From NCBI GenBank assembly GCA_026122225.1, contig JANEZZ010001872.1, positions 1 through 64,000 of the forward strand: a stretch of DNA of 64,000 bases. Direction: 5' to 3'. The stretch is from Heloderma charlesbogerti. Its lineage: Eukaryota; Chordata; Lepidosauria; Squamata; Helodermatidae. Both the position numbers and the translations under genes were made by a program. The number at the start of each line of letters is the position of its first letter. Positions within the stretch are counted from its first letter, which is position 1. Below, in pieces: positions 1-11,264 of this stretch. The notes beneath the pieces were generated by a model. The model did no database searches and was not told the origin of the DNA. It worked only from the letters and a program-made list of their open reading frames with translations.

Positions 1-620
1 GCATCCTGTTTCCCAGTGCCCACAGCGGCCAACCAGATGTTCATGAGAAACCCACATGCGGGACATGAATGCAATAGCCCTGTCCCACTGTTGTTCCCCA
101 GCAACTGGTATTCAGAGGCATCCTACCTCTGATCTTGGAGGTAGTATATAGTCGTCATAATGACCAGGAGTCATTGATAGCCTTATCTTCCATGAATTTG
201 TTTAGTCATCATTTAAAGCCATTTCAGTTGGTGACCACCATCTTGCAAAAGAGAATTCTATTGTTTTAACTATGTGCTGTGTAAAGTACTTCATTTTGTC
301 TGAAACTCCCACCATTCAGCTTCGTCAAATGACCCTGTGTTCTAGTATTATGAGATAGGGAGAAAAATATCTCCCTATCCACTTTATCCATACCATGTGT
401 ATTTTATACACCTCAGTCATGTCCCCCTTTGTTTTGTTTTCCTTCTAAATTAAATAGCGCCAAATATTGCAACCTTCCTCATAGGGGAGTTGCTCCAGCC
501 CCTGATCATTTTGATTACCCCTTTCTGCACCTTTTCCAATTCTACAATATAATTTTTGAGATGTGGTTACACAGTATTCCAAGTATGGTTGTTCAGGTAC
601 TGACTTAAAGTATCTTTGTC
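1..620 (-). mobile_element. CR1-type LINE, 3' fragment
   Basis: Read on the minus strand, about 445-657 encodes a degenerate piece of the CR1 ORF2 C-terminal block (PYLEYCVTT, resembling the usual HLEYCVQFW). It is followed by a non-coding 3' region that runs off the window at base 1. This tail contains phrases typical of CR1 ends, such as the minus-strand reading of 'ccagttgctggggaac' near 95-115. The frame has several stops and frameshifts, so the copy is old. The left end is cut by the window. Confidence 0.6.
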
Positions 621-716
621 TTGTCTGAATTAAGACAAGGACTCCTAAGATTGTCATGTTGGACCTCTGGTGAAGACTTGTGAAAAAGCTCTTTACTCAG
701 TAGGCAAAGTTGTTAA

Positions 717-1150
717 GGGAGTAATCCTATGGCCACCAGTCAGTGGCTAGATGGCCATAGGATATCTGGTTTTCCGGGAACCAACCTCAGAGCCCACACT
801 CCAAGGTCAGTTCCTGGAGAACTGACCACCTCCCACTTCTGCGCTGCCTCGCAGGCAGTGTGGAAAAGCTCTGTGTTCTGCGCTCGCAAGAGGAGTGTGG
901 AGTGGCCAAAATGGGGCATTCTGGGGGGGGGCAGAAATACCTGTATGACACATCCACTGTGTCGTATGGCAGCCTCCTTCCCCTTTCAGCCTTCCCACGG
1001 CTAGACAGCCACAATCGGCTGTCTAGCCAAAAAAGCAGGGCAGGAGGAGCATGGAGGGAATGCTCCCCTCTGTGCTTCTCCTGCCCTGCATTGGACAGGC
1101 AGTCGCCTCCAAGTTTGGAGGCAGCCACCTATCCCCATAGGATTGTGCCC
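717..1150. mobile_element. PIF/Harbinger-like MITE, copy 1
   Basis: A 434-bp element with imperfect terminal inverted repeats (GGGAGTAATCCTATGG at the left; GGGCACAATCCTATGG read inward from the right). It is flanked by the 3-bp direct repeat TAA (714-716 and 1151-1153). A 3-bp TWA target duplication plus GGG-initiated termini is the pattern of PIF/Harbinger transposons. No transposase is encoded. A second copy lies in opposite orientation at 52516-52919, also with a TWA duplication (TTA). The ORFs that overlap here are shadows of inverted-repeat DNA. Confidence 0.6.
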
Positions 1151-1153
1151 TAA

Positions 1154-1451
1154 GACATAGAATTATGGTTGCCACAGAATTTCACCTGAAGTGACATTTA
1201 AAAGACAAACTTTGATGTTCTTGCCCAGGAGAAGTGTCCAAGGAATTTCAAAGGAAGGAAAAATAGCTTTGAGGAAACAAATTAATTTTTCAAGGGGATT
1301 CTAAGCCTGAACTGTGGATTTTTAAAATGCCATTTTATCTTCCTCTTTGCTCCCTAAAAGCTCTCTGTATGATGCACCTGTAACACAATAGGTCTTTCCA
1401 CATGTAGAGGTGGTCAAGCTACCATGCCCCAGCTACAAGGCCTTTGCTTTG
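1154..1451. other. Unique sequence, no feature seen
   Basis: AT-rich spacer between the Harbinger-like MITE and the first TAGGGATG element. I see no reading frame, RNA or repeat here. Confidence 0.4.
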
Positions 1452-1459
1452 GAGCCTTC

Positions 1460-2165
1460 TAGGGATGTCAGAGAATTCTGCCACAGATCTCGGTGAGGCC
1501 GAATGCCAGTGCATTCGGCCCCCCAAAATCTGTGGCGGAATGGTCTGCCACCACCCCCTACCCCCTGAGGATCTCCCCCAGGATGAGACTTACCTGGGGC
1601 AGATGTTCCGAGCGGCGGCGGCTCCAGCAGCTGGTCTTCTGACCGGCTGCCGCCACCGCCATTTGCAGTCTGGAAGTTTTTTGTTTTGTTTTGTTTTTTA
1701 CAGAGATGTGATAGGCTACGGAAAGATTTACGTAGCCTATCATGGATGGGTAAAAAAAAAAAACGCATACGCAAATGGCAGCGGCTACGGCCACCGCCAT
1801 TTGCATTCCTTATTTTTCGCCGTCTTAGTCCAGGTAAATATTTACGTAGACTAAGATGGCGAAAAAAAAGGAATGCAAATGGCGGTTGCCATAGCCGCCG
1901 CCATTTGCGTATGCAGTTTTTGGTTGTTGTTTTTTTACCCAGAGCCCTCCGCGGCCAGAAATCCGGCTGCGGACGGCTGTGGCCTGGGCCTGGCCAGCTG
2001 CTCTGCAGAGCTGCTGTGGAGCACAGCCGGCCGTCGAGGATTCCGGGGGGGAGGAACGGATCGCTTTCCCCCCCCCCGTCGAGGATTCCAGGGGGAGGGA
2101 TGGAACGCCTCCCCCCCACCATGAACATAATCTGCGGAAAGGTAAGTGACTTTCATACATCTCTA
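1460..2165. mobile_element. TAGGGATG hAT-like palindromic element 1 (complete)
   Basis: A 706-bp element with terminal TAGGGATGTC...CATCTCTA and a perfect 8-bp target duplication, GAGCCTTC (1452-1459 and 2166-2173). An 8-bp duplication with a TAGGGATG terminus is the hAT superfamily pattern. Each end contains a hairpin (GGCCGAATG.. pairing with ..CATTCGGCC near 1498-1525). Splice-donor-like motifs point outward: ACTTACCTG at 1588-1596 on the minus strand, AAGGTAAGT at 2139-2147 on the plus strand. The core has a palindrome at about 1707-1745 and a larger one at about 1784-1893 centred on AAATATTT. A roughly 45-bp unit is tandemly duplicated at 2032-2115. It encodes no protein. Confidence 0.85.
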
Positions 2166-2173
2166 GAGCCTTC

Positions 2174-2675
2174 ACACAGTGGAACATAGTACTCATTTTT
2201 CTATAAATCCAGATAAAAATACATCTATACATCCAAGAGGTAGGTGAATTATTTGACATATTGCTCCTTCCCAGCATTCCAGTGATCAGAATAAACAGAA
2301 AAGGAGGGATCTTCATGACAATGGAATGAGAATCGCGTTGGAGTATTACTCAGATTTTCATAGAATCAGCTTCGGTCCATCAGGGACACACAAAGCAAGA
2401 TAAGCAGCATGTAGCATACTTTTAAAATCCAGTTTTCAGGGGTCACATGGTGCTTGAAAGGAACATACTTCTGGGTGGGGTGGGGTGGGGTGGGGGGAGT
2501 AGAACTGAACATCATCAAAATAGCAGGGGCTGCTCAACCAATGAGAAAGTTTATTTTCTCCCCTGTCCAGGCTGCCCCCACCACCACCACTACATTATTA
2601 TAAATGGAGGGCAACTAATTTTCCCCATGTGTGCAGGTTTCCCTGAAAAACCCCAAATCCCCAGTTCTTCAGTGC
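2174..2675. other. Spacer with a short TGGGG tract
   Basis: Unique sequence between two TAGGGATG elements. The only regular feature is a (TGGGG)n tract at about 2474-2496. No gene is seen. Confidence 0.4.
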
Positions 2676-2823
2676 TAGGGATGGAGGAGAATTCCGCCAC
2701 GGATTTCAGTGAGGCCGAATGCACTGGCATTCAGCCCCCCAAAATCCATGGCAGAATGGCCTGCCCCCCCGCAGTTTCCCCCCAGGACGAGGCTTACCTG
2801 GGGCAGATGTTCCGGATGGCGGT

Positions 2824-2895
2824 GGGTCTGGCAGCGGGTCTGGCAGCGGATCCGGCAGCGGGTCCGGCAGCGGGTCTGGCAGCAGGTCCGGCGGT
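2824..2895 (+). repeat. 12-bp minisatellite inside TAGGGATG element 2
   Basis: Six tandem copies of a 12-mer close to GGGTCTGGCAGC, the last one diverged. No other copy of the family here has it, so it expanded within this insertion. One frame reads as a Gly-Ser repeat, which is an artefact of the 12-mer. Confidence 0.8.
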
Positions 2896-3032
2896 GGTGG
2901 CTGGTCTTTCAACCGGCTGCCGCGGCCGCCATTTGCATCCTGGTCTTTGCCGTGATAGGCTATGTAAGTATTTACGTAGCCTATCACGGTAAGCCAAGCA
3001 AAAAACCCACAAAAACCGCGTACGCAAATGGC

Positions 3033-3230
3033 GGTGGCCATTTGCATTCCCTATTTTTCACCATTTTAGTCTACGTAAATATTTACGTAGGCTATTACAG
3101 CAGGAAAAAAAGGGGAACGCAAGTAGCGTAGTGGGCGCTATTTGCATTCCCCCCTTTTTTCACCGTAATAGCCTACGTAAATATTTACGTAGACTAAAAC
3201 GGCAAAAGAATAGGGAACGCAAATGGCCGC
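3033..3230. repeat. About 200-bp hairpin with nested palindromes
   Basis: Two arms of about 95 bp are reverse complements around a centre near 3130-3134. Each arm itself contains the 18-bp perfect palindrome TACGTAAATATTTACGTA, at about 3073-3090 and 3174-3191. The outer stem is CATTTGCATTCCC.. paired with ..GGGAACGCAAATG. The structure could extrude as a cruciform with two secondary hairpins. Confidence 0.85.
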
Positions 3231-3297
3231 TGCCCTGGCCGCCGCCATTTGCGTATGCCTTTTTTTTAATTGGCTTGCCGTGATAGGCTACATAAAT

Positions 3298-3562
3298 ATA
3301 CTGCAATAAAGTATATAAAGTAGAGAAGCGACTTTACATAACAATGGAGAAATGACTTTACATCAGAGAAACTACAGAACATCAAATAAGCACAACATCA
3401 CAATGGTGATTTAAGAGAGCATCAGAGAAGTGAAAGAGCACCTTAGGGTGAGTTACTAAAGTTAGCCTTTAACCCTTTCACTACAGGGGAGCGAGATTTA
3501 TTTCTTACTTCTGAGTAAACATGTACAAAAAAAGGGGATATGTTAAAGATTCAAAGCAGGCT
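3298..3562. other. Unique sequence
   Basis: No gene. Around 3503-3521 lies 'ttacttctgagtaaacatg', which I recall as a phrase common in reptile interspersed repeats, but too little remains to assign it. Confidence 0.3.
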
Positions 3563-3573
3563 AGGTAAGGTGA

Positions 3574-3859
3574 CCCCTTCATGGATCACTGCCTTGTTGT
3601 GGCGAAGGAGCTTGCGTAACTCAGTGAAGCCTTAAGCTATGCTGTGCAGGGCCACCCAAGACGGACAGGTCATGACGGAGCGTTCTGACAAAATGTGGTC
3701 CACTGGAGAAGGAAATGGCAACCCACTCCAGTACTCCTGCCAAGAAAACCCCCATGGAACGTATCACAAGGCCAGAGAGCGGAGGACAGGAAAGCCTGGC
3801 ATGCTATGGTTCATGGGGTCACGAAGAGTCGAACATGACTTAATGACTGAACAACAACA
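3574..3859 (+). mobile_element. Internally deleted BovB (mini-BovB) with target duplication
   Basis: The first roughly 210 bp match the 5' end of the full-length BovB at 58355 (starting CCCCTTCATGGATCACTGCC), and the last roughly 85 bp match its 3' end (..GTCACGAAGAGTCG..GACTGAACAACAACA). The join is at about 3772-3776, where AAGGC runs straight into CAGAGAGCGGAGGAC, so about 2.9 kb of coding sequence is absent. The whole unit is flanked by the perfect 11-bp direct repeat AGGTAAGGTGA (3563-3573 and 3860-3870). The shortened form was therefore inserted as a unit, or deleted after insertion without disturbing its ends. Confidence 0.85.
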
Positions 3860-3870
3860 AGGTAAGGTGA

Positions 3871-5054
3871 ATGAATGTCCTCACTACTGCGGTAGTGTGA
3901 GGGGTCCCTGCTGCACTCCTGGGGATTTCTCAATGGGAAAAACTTTTCCCATTGGGCAAAAAAGAGGGAATTGGGATCCCATCCCCTTGACCACATCACT
4001 GCCAGGTCACAGAGGCATCCCCAGGATTTAATGCTGGGGAAACATGGCACACTGTGGTAAAATCGCCAGGGAGCTGCTTTCAGTACAAAAAAAGTTGGAG
4101 TAAAAGGAGTTTCAGAAAATGCGGCTTTTCAAGAGGGAAGCAGCTGGTTGGCAGCGGATTGGTGACGACATCATCTGTTGGGAGGGATCTCAAAGTGCTC
4201 TAACTTCGCACTAAATCACTTGCGAAGGCAGCCCCAAGGGCTCCACCTTGACACCTTCCCTCAGCTATTATCTCACCATAGATTCAAATGAAACGTGTTC
4301 TAGAGAAGGTTGAAAAAGTAAAAATCAGCATTAAATTAACTGTCACTTTAATAGTACATCCTTCCCAGAAAAGAGAGTACAGAGCATCAAAGCCACAAAT
4401 AATCTGTTTCTGAAGTGGCAATTTTCCTTCATTATGAGAAAAAGCTGAGTGAATTTGCTGCCTGTTCAATTTGACTAGGCTGTACAAGGGAAGAGATCAA
4501 AGAAAAGGAATCAATAGCACTTCATTTAATTTCCCAGATAAATATGGCACTTCACAAGAAGATGCAAGAAAACAAGGAAGGAAAATGGGAGAAAGCAACT
4601 AATTCCAATCAATTGCAAAACAAAGGTCATTCCATGTGCAAGAGTAAACAGAACTGCCTTGCTAGGGAAAGGATACAAATCAGTCCAACAATGCTTAGCT
4701 TAAATCCTATTAACAGTTACTAGGCACAGTCCATAATTGCCAGCTAGAGTTTAAAGACTTAGGTGATCGATCACTTTGTATTCAGACTAGACCTGGACAT
4801 TTCTTTTATTTGGCTTTACTTCTCTCGCTCCTTGTCAAAAGTAAAATGAAACATTTATTTATGAAGTATGCTCACACCGTGATGTTTCTATCTATTCATC
4901 TATCCATCTATCCAGCATTAAAAAAAAAAAAATCTCTAAAGCTTTCATGGAAGGAAGAACAGGGGGCTCAAGTGGGAGGGAACAGTGTTCATTGAACATG
5001 TTGTAGCTGAAGGGGAAGTAGCAACAGTAAAGGCAGCCCACTCATGGCTATGTC
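3871..5054. other. Unique sequence with small palindromes
   Basis: No gene. Short palindromes occur at about 3877-3902 (CACTACTGCGGTAGTG core) and 3932-3956 (AATGGGAAAAACTTTTCCCATT region). They may be remnants of another inverted-repeat element. The rest is AT-rich and unassigned. Confidence 0.35.
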
Positions 5055-5420
5055 ATTGGCTGACATGGTGGCCAGTTGCACAGCACCAGAAAAGTGGAAA
5101 TGCATCACCAAAAACAGAGGACAAAAGAGGGTGCTGGTTTACATAAACTTTGCATATACTAATTTATAAGTATCAATGCAGTTTTAGAAATAATCACTAT
5201 AATTTAAATAGATGCTATGTGCCTTCTAAGTCTGCTGTCCAGGTGCTGTGTTGATGGGAAACTTCTGGGCCCCTGTTCTACCGTTATGATTCTTTTAAAA
5301 AATTATTATTATTAAACCAGACACTGACTGGAAAGCCCTTCAAACGGAGGACACTTTCAAAAGGAGGTCATTTGATAGTCCTTTAAATAGAGGACTGTCG
5401 TCTGTAAATTCTGAAGTCAC
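5055..5420 (+). repeat. Unnamed dispersed repeat X, copy 1
   Basis: Homologous by eye to 33527-33900 over its whole length. Shared blocks include GGCCAGTTGCA, GCATAAACTTTGCATAT, TCTGCTGTCCAGGTGCT, AAACCAGAC..GACTGGA and the tandem phrase TAGAGGACTGTC. I cannot assign it to a class; it has no obvious reading frame or clear termini. Confidence 0.55.
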
Positions 5421-7589
5421 TAGCTGACCTAAGAATTTAGAAAAAAAAAATAAAACCTGTTTTGATGACCCAGAAACAGATAAAATGCCATTTAATGATC
5501 TATATAGATTGTACTAAACTAGCATAGCTCCTAACAAAACTAGAGATACCATTTACTCCAGAGCAATCCTATCTTGTTTAATCATTCATTTAGAAAGCTT
5601 TCAACCTGACCTTCAATAAGAAAACACCATAATGCAATAAATACTACTCTACCCAAGCTAAAAGCAGCAAAATAGTAGGTAAGAGGCCCACTAAAAGGTG
5701 TCATATACCATTAAAAGAGAGAATAGGACACACTTTGCTGGCACCAAAAGGGTAAGAACTGGCATGGGTAAATATGTCTGGGGAGAACGTTCCATAATTT
5801 GGGTGTGACCACAGGAAATGTCCTTTCTTCTGTAGCTACCACTTCACCTCAAAATGTGTGGGCCCCTGGAAAGGGGCCTCTGAAGATCTTTGTTGACTAG
5901 CAGGTTCATGTAAGAGAAATGAGTCCCATTGACTTTAATAGAGCCGTTCTGGAGTCAATGGACTGTGAACTTAAACTGAACACACCGATATTCTGCAGTT
6001 TGGTTTTATATATAGAAAACTACACCTTACATGATATTTATTTGCATCAGGGTACATCTCAGAACATTAAAATAAAATTGGTTAAAAGTAATGGTTTGAC
6101 CTGTGTAAAGGGATTTTTTTAGTAAGTCAGCCACTCTGCCTACTTTCTGCTAATGAATCACATGATTAGTTATGCAATTGAATACATAATATGGTATAAT
6201 AAAACAGTTCATCCTGATTAAGCATCATAGACCATCTATTATTTTAAACATTACCCTGGAAGTAAACCAGAAACAAACATAGATTAAAAGGTAACAAGAT
6301 TCTTTAATGACAATTTTCCTCCAAAATGTTTGTTCAGATTTCTGGTTTAGATTTCTCTGTGGCTCTTATACCTTGAGTAGATCTGGTGGAGACTCTTTGT
6401 GGGATTGCAATCTTGGGGGCAGGGAAAGTCCATGCAAGATTATCCCCTTTAAGTTCTGGCAGTTGAGAAAAGCAGTAATTCGTGGCCAGGTTCAGCTAGG
6501 GTGGAGGGCCACACCAAAACATCTTGTTGAAGGATTAACAAGATGGGTTAATGGTTAAATATGCCAAGGTTAGTTCTGTGGTGGCAGTTTAGGCAAGCTG
6601 GAGAAAAAATGGATGGGGGGAGCTCTGGAGCTTTGGGAGCAGGAAAAGGCTAAGAATGACAAAACATATGGGGCTTGCCATCAACCCACAAGAGGACTTT
6701 GTTGCATAGACCAAGGTCATAGAAATCAACCTTTGGACAATGGTAGAGGTACAAAGCAAGGGGTTATTGATCCTGTTTGGAGCCCAGGACAGGAAGCTCA
6801 CAGTTTGCAAGGGAGATGATATGGTTCAGGATCAGGAGGCAGAGTTTTCATCCAGCTGTTAGAAGGATGCTCACTTGAGACCCACTTTGTGGCCCTTTAC
6901 TTCTCTCTCTCTCTTGCGTGCGTGCTACCCTTGAAGCACCTTCATTATTGATACCTGGGTGAACATAAGACCTTTCCATGTCTTTTTATGATCCCTACTG
7001 CATATTTCATAGGTTTAAATTGAAACATGCACAACATCTCCAAGCCATTTTAATCACTTTCTGGTCTGAGTCATCAAACTGAACACGGGCATTCTGTAAT
7101 ATTTTCGGCAGCATGTTATGTGTTTGGGAGATATAATCAGCAGGGGGTTATTTTGTCTCAGGGCAGAAATCTCACAGAAGGGTCAGATTTTCCATTTAAT
7201 TCTTGGTATGTATTTGTATTTCGCAGATGTTGAAGCCTGTGCTGATTATACATGTGGATTTGTTCTGCAGATGTGAGGTCAAAGTGAGAGCAAATCCGGA
7301 GACAGTACAAGCAAAATCCGATTAGAAAGGAACATGATGAAGCAACTTGCCATCCCTAATATCTAACTTTACATATTCCAAGCTGCATTTGTACAGGAAA
7401 TGTCATCACAGACAACTCATTCTAGCAGGTTGAGATGAGTTCATCAGATTTTAACATCATCCCTTCTTACTCTCAAGTATCTGGCACTGCACAGTATCCA
7501 GTTTGCAATCTATTTATTCTCCAGCCTTGCAAAGACTCCCAACATTTATTCCTATGGTTCACCATCTTAGAAGCCTCTCTGTCTACATG
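5421..7589. other. Unique AT-rich sequence
   Basis: No gene or recognisable transposon. A short CT tract lies at about 6902-6914. The block 7040-7170 is less AT-rich and looks undecayed, and is mentioned in the findings. The open frames are short and have no family resemblance. Confidence 0.4.
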
Positions 7590-7790
7590 GGAAGGGCCAT
7601 AGCTCAGTGGTGGAGCACCTGCTTTGCATGCAGGATGTCCCAGGTTCAGTCCCTGCTTGGTATCTCCAGCTATGGCTGGAAAGACTCCTGTGTCATGTCT
7701 GAAACCCTGCAGCATGCTGCCAGTCAGTGTAAATAATATTGAGTCAAATGAACCAGCAGCCTGAATTGGTACAAGGCAACGTCCTGTGTT
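7590..7790 (+). mobile_element. tRNA-Ala-derived SINE
   Basis: The head resembles tRNA-Ala(UGC): an A-box-like ATAGCTCAGTGG, an anticodon region CTTTGCATGCAGG and a B-box-like GGTTCAGTCCC. A tRNA-unrelated body follows (GAAACCCTGCAG..TGCTGCCAGTCAGTGTA) and ends near TACAAGGCAACGTCC. The same body is present at 15370, 27840/28367 and 29118/29678. The tRNA stems do not pair well and it continues into a body, so it is a SINE, not a tRNA gene. Confidence 0.8.
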
Positions 7791-8084
7791 CCTAACTAAC
7801 TATGAAGTTAGTTACCACTGTGGGAAACAAGAGCATGTGGGAGAAATGTAGGGAGGGGATGGAGAAGGCAAACAATAAATGGCTGAACCAGACCTGGGAG
7901 TTGTGTGGAACAAGATTAAAGGTGGAAATAGCAGTCCAACAATGAATATACTGCAGTATTGGAACAGAATTGTAACACTAAATATCAGCAAAATGAAAAG
8001 GTGGCAGCGGCGGTGGCAGCAGCATGAAAAGGTGTTTCATGAGATGCTAGATATTTACAGGTAGGCCATGTGAGTGAATTCCAG

Positions 8085-8545
8085 CTGGGCCTTGAAGCCC
8101 CTGAATCAGCAGCGAATTGCAGAATTTTAGGGCAGTTGTTCTGAAAGGAACCCAGGACCAGGCCACCTTAAGGCCAGCTTCATTGTGTATGAACCTGCCT
8201 GGATGCTGAGTTCATCACTGGACGCCCTGCTCTGTGTTCCTCCCCATCAGTGGCAGGTGGACATTCCAAGGTTATAAGGTGCCCTCCCAAAGGAAGCCCA
8301 TCTCTGCTGCTCACCTTTCAGCATGCAGTGAAAACATAGTTGTTCCAGGGAGCTTTTGCCTTTTCATTGATTCCAGTGGGGATGTACTGAGGTGTTTGTT
8401 TCTTTAAAAAAATCTTTTACTCGATGTGATGAAGTTTCAGAATCAGTTCTTACTTTATTTTATAAATTTTGTTGGCTGCTTTGAGCATTTTTCTTTACAA
8501 AATGAAGAAGTGCAATAAAATTATCTGTAAATAAATAAATAAAGC
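8085..8545 (+). mobile_element. Old L2-like LINE 3' remnant
   Basis: Degenerate sequence whose order of phrases (CATGCAGTGAAAAC..TGTTCCAGGGAGCTTTTGCC, then a non-coding tail ending in GTAAATAAATAAATAAAG) matches the end of L2-like ORF2 and its 3' tail. The frame is destroyed. Confidence 0.45.
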
Positions 8546-9924
8546 CAGATATTGCTAAGATTGTGCACATGGTCTCATGTAACACTGTCAGGTCTCATCA
8601 GCGCAGCTAGGCATGGTATCTTGTAATAAGGTAAGTTGTTTTTTGCTTCAAGGTTGGAAAAGCTACTTTGACAAGGAACATCAATGGAACACATTGTGAT
8701 CTTTTTCTGAATCTCCCGAGGATATACAGTATAATTCTGGGAAAACTATTTATTTTGAAGACGTTCAGCTTCAAGAAAGCAATTTAACCCCAAGTCACGT
8801 CTAATGACTGTCTAACATGGATAATGTTTTATGCTCAGCTGTGAGACCATGCTGAATGAAAACCTCTCTGATGTATCATCGCATTGGAGGATAAACTGTT
8901 TCCCAGTTAATCAGTCCAGGGAAAAGCTTAATTATATAGAGAATTTAGTAAAGAGGAAGATGAGGTGTACCACAACATTAAAAATGCTAGTGCTGCAATA
9001 AAGATATTTGGATGCCAACCTTTCACTACACATGAGTAGGTATTTCAGAAGACATTTCAGTTAGTAGGTTTCATTGTGCCTTGATTCTTCAAGCAGTCCA
9101 GATGTTGGGACAATCACTGTGGGATAGTTATCACTAGAGTCTCTCAGATCAATCTATTTCCAGTCTATGCCAACTTCAATGGGTTCATAAGTCCATTCCA
9201 TCCTGTTTCCACATTAATTCATGGGGGAGGGGTAATCTGTAGGAAAATTTGGGTATAAATACATACTTAAATGTGATTTTTGATGTATATAAAATATAAA
9301 TGCAGATTTTGTGAGAAAATACATCTATGCGTTTCTAAATGTTTTTTATCACAAATATTTATAAAAGTGCAAAACCCAATGGATAATGATGTTCCAAATT
9401 TCACATTAGTCAAGGAGGTGCAAATTAGGTCAGTTTGCATTAGCGTTCACAAACATGAATTCCTCAAGTAACCCTACTCCATCACCATCATGGTCTGCTT
9501 GTGACCTTTTAGAGATATCTGGTTGGCTGCTGTGAGATCCTGAGCTAGATAAACCTTGATCAGATCCAGCAATGCAATGTTTATATCCTAACATTTTCTC
9601 AGTGCACAGATCCACCTATATATAATACAACCTGCATTATCTATAGTTAGATCACTGTCTTCCATTAGGTGTTACGATGTGCTGATGTTTAATGTTCCAG
9701 TGGTTAAGTATTGGTCTGTATAGCAAATATTTTATATGCATGGTAAGTATTTAAGTTATGTGTTGTATCCATTTAATGCTTGAGCAGCCAGAGTTTTTAC
9801 ATTTCCCATTGTTTTGAGTTTTCACTTCCCAAACTAGATTTAGCTTCCAAGGTAACTCAGCCTATTCGCATATACCTTCTTCAGCTTTCACTTCAGGCAT
9901 CTACAGAAGTAGACAATTGCTTTA
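8546..9924. other. Unique sequence
   Basis: AT-rich, with no gene or assignable repeat. The stretch around 9230-9400 has the alternating ATTTTTG/TGCATTT texture of the AT-rich hAT-like remnants at 27.0 and 36.0 kb, but no termini are visible. Confidence 0.35.
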
Positions 9925-10073
9925 AATTTATTTATTTATTCATTCATTCATTAAATTTATTAATCACCCATCTGGCCGGTCACCCAGCCACTCTGGGAGA
10001 TGTACAAAGTATATAATAGAACAGTTTAAAACTATAAAATTCTACAATAAAAAACCATATTTCTAAAAATACC

Positions 10074-11264
10074 CTAACCCACCCCAAATGCCTGCCTGAA
10101 CAACCACGTTTTTAATGCGCGGCAGAAGCTCATTAAAGAGGGGGCATGGCGGAGTTCCCTAGGGAGGGAGTTCCACAGAGTGGGGGCCACCACAGAGAAG
10201 GCCCTCTGCCTCGTCCCCACCAGTCTAGCTGTCCTGGCTGATGGGACAGAGAGAAGGCCATCCGAGGCTGATCTTGTTAAGCGGCCTGTCTGGTGTTGCT
10301 GGAGGCGCTCCTTAAGATAGGCTGGGCCGGAACCATATAGGGTTTTAAAGGTCAAAACCAACACCTTGAATTTGACCCCCAAAACAACTGGTAACCAGTG
10401 CAACTCCTTCAGCACTGGAGTGATGTGATCTCGCCAGCAGCTGCTTTTAATCAGTTGAGCTGCCGCGTTCTGTACCAGCTGCAGCTTCTGAACCGTCTTC
10501 AAGGGTAACCCCACATAGAGCTCATTACAGTAGTCTGAACGAGAGGAGACCAGGGGATGTACTACCGATAGGAGCAGACGGTCGGGAAAGTAGGGGCGCA
10601 GCCGCCGTATCAGATGGAGTTGATACAGCGCTGTCTGGCTCACAGCTGACACCTGAGCCTCCATGGACAGCTGGGAGTCCAAAATGACCCCCAGGCTGTG
10701 GACCTGGTCTTTCAAGGGTAGCCGTACCCCATTCAACACCAGGTCAACATCCCCCAACCTCCCCTTGTCTCCCACCAAAAGTACTTCGGTTTTGTCGGGG
10801 TTCAGTTTCAGCTTAGTCCTTTCCATCCAGCCACTCACTGACTCCAGACATTTGGACAGGGATTCTACGGCCAACCTTGGTGAAGATTTGAATGAGAGGT
10901 AGAGCTGCGTGTCATCCGCATACTGATGACACTGCACCCCAAATCTCCTGATGATAGCCCCCAGCAGCTTCACATAGATGTTAAATAGCATCAGGGAGAG
11001 GATGGAACCCTGTGGCACCCCACAAGTGAGTGGCCACGGGTCCAAAACCTCCTCTCCCAGTGCTACCCTCTGGTACCTGCCATAGAGGAAGGACCGGAAC
11101 CACCGTAATACGGTGTCTCCAATGCCCAACCCCTCTAGGCGGTCCAGGAGGATATTGTGGTCAACGGTATCAAAAGCCGCTGAGAGGTCAAGGAGAACAA
11201 GGAAGGAGCATTCGCCCGTATCCAGAGCCCTGCTCATATCATCCACCAAGGCGACCAAGGCCAT
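10074..11264 (-). pseudogene. L2 ORF2 fragment: reverse transcriptase to C-terminus
   Basis: A 396-codon open frame with the L2 RT core in order: motif A (VLLDLSAAFD, residues 22-31, followed by TVDH), GVPQGSILS (82-90) and the catalytic YADD (115-118). The C-terminal block follows (LWNSLPRELRHAP.. and LFRQAFGVG at the very end). Function in an intact element would be target-primed reverse transcription of its own mRNA. The N-terminal RT and endonuclease are not in this frame: sequence further upstream (11295-11669 on the minus strand, with some SINE-derived residues) continues the protein but is separated by a stop, and the endonuclease is truncated away. The start shown is only the first Met. 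Confidence 0.85.

Larger units (their letters stand above)
2676..3297. mobile_element. TAGGGATG element 2, truncated at a palindrome centre
   Basis: The left end (TAGGGATGGAGGAGAATTCC) and its hairpin, the inward GC-rich block and the minus-strand donor-like motif (GCTTACCTG, 2792-2800) match element 1. The core has a palindrome at about 2949-2989, a very large hairpin at 3033-3230 and the start of a further palindrome at 3279. The element stops at about 3297, within one or two bases of the centre of that last palindrome (ACATAAATA|TAC), and the right terminus is missing. No right TSD is found. Confidence 0.8.

Noticed and set aside
1433..2316. Overlapping long ORFs on both strands across the TAGGGATG elements
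   Set aside because: GC-rich palindromes lack stop codons by composition; the frames overlap on both strands and end with the transposon.
2719..2955. Gly-Ser-rich protein
   Set aside because: Produced by a 12-bp minisatellite inside a TAGGGATG element; no conservation or expression signal.
2824..3230. CRISPR array
   Set aside because: Repeats are tandem or palindromic without regular unique spacers, and the DNA is vertebrate.
7607..7680. tRNA-Ala-like gene (also at 15.5, 28.5 and 29.1/29.7 kb)
   Set aside because: The heads keep A- and B-box-like sequence but the stems are mispaired, and all copies continue into the same non-tRNA body, so they are SINEs.
10663..10902. Plus-strand ORFs over the minus-strand LINEs (also 43420-43989, 49263-49787 and the minus ORFs over 58.4-61.6 kb)
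   Set aside because: Antisense shadows of well preserved LINE reading frames.
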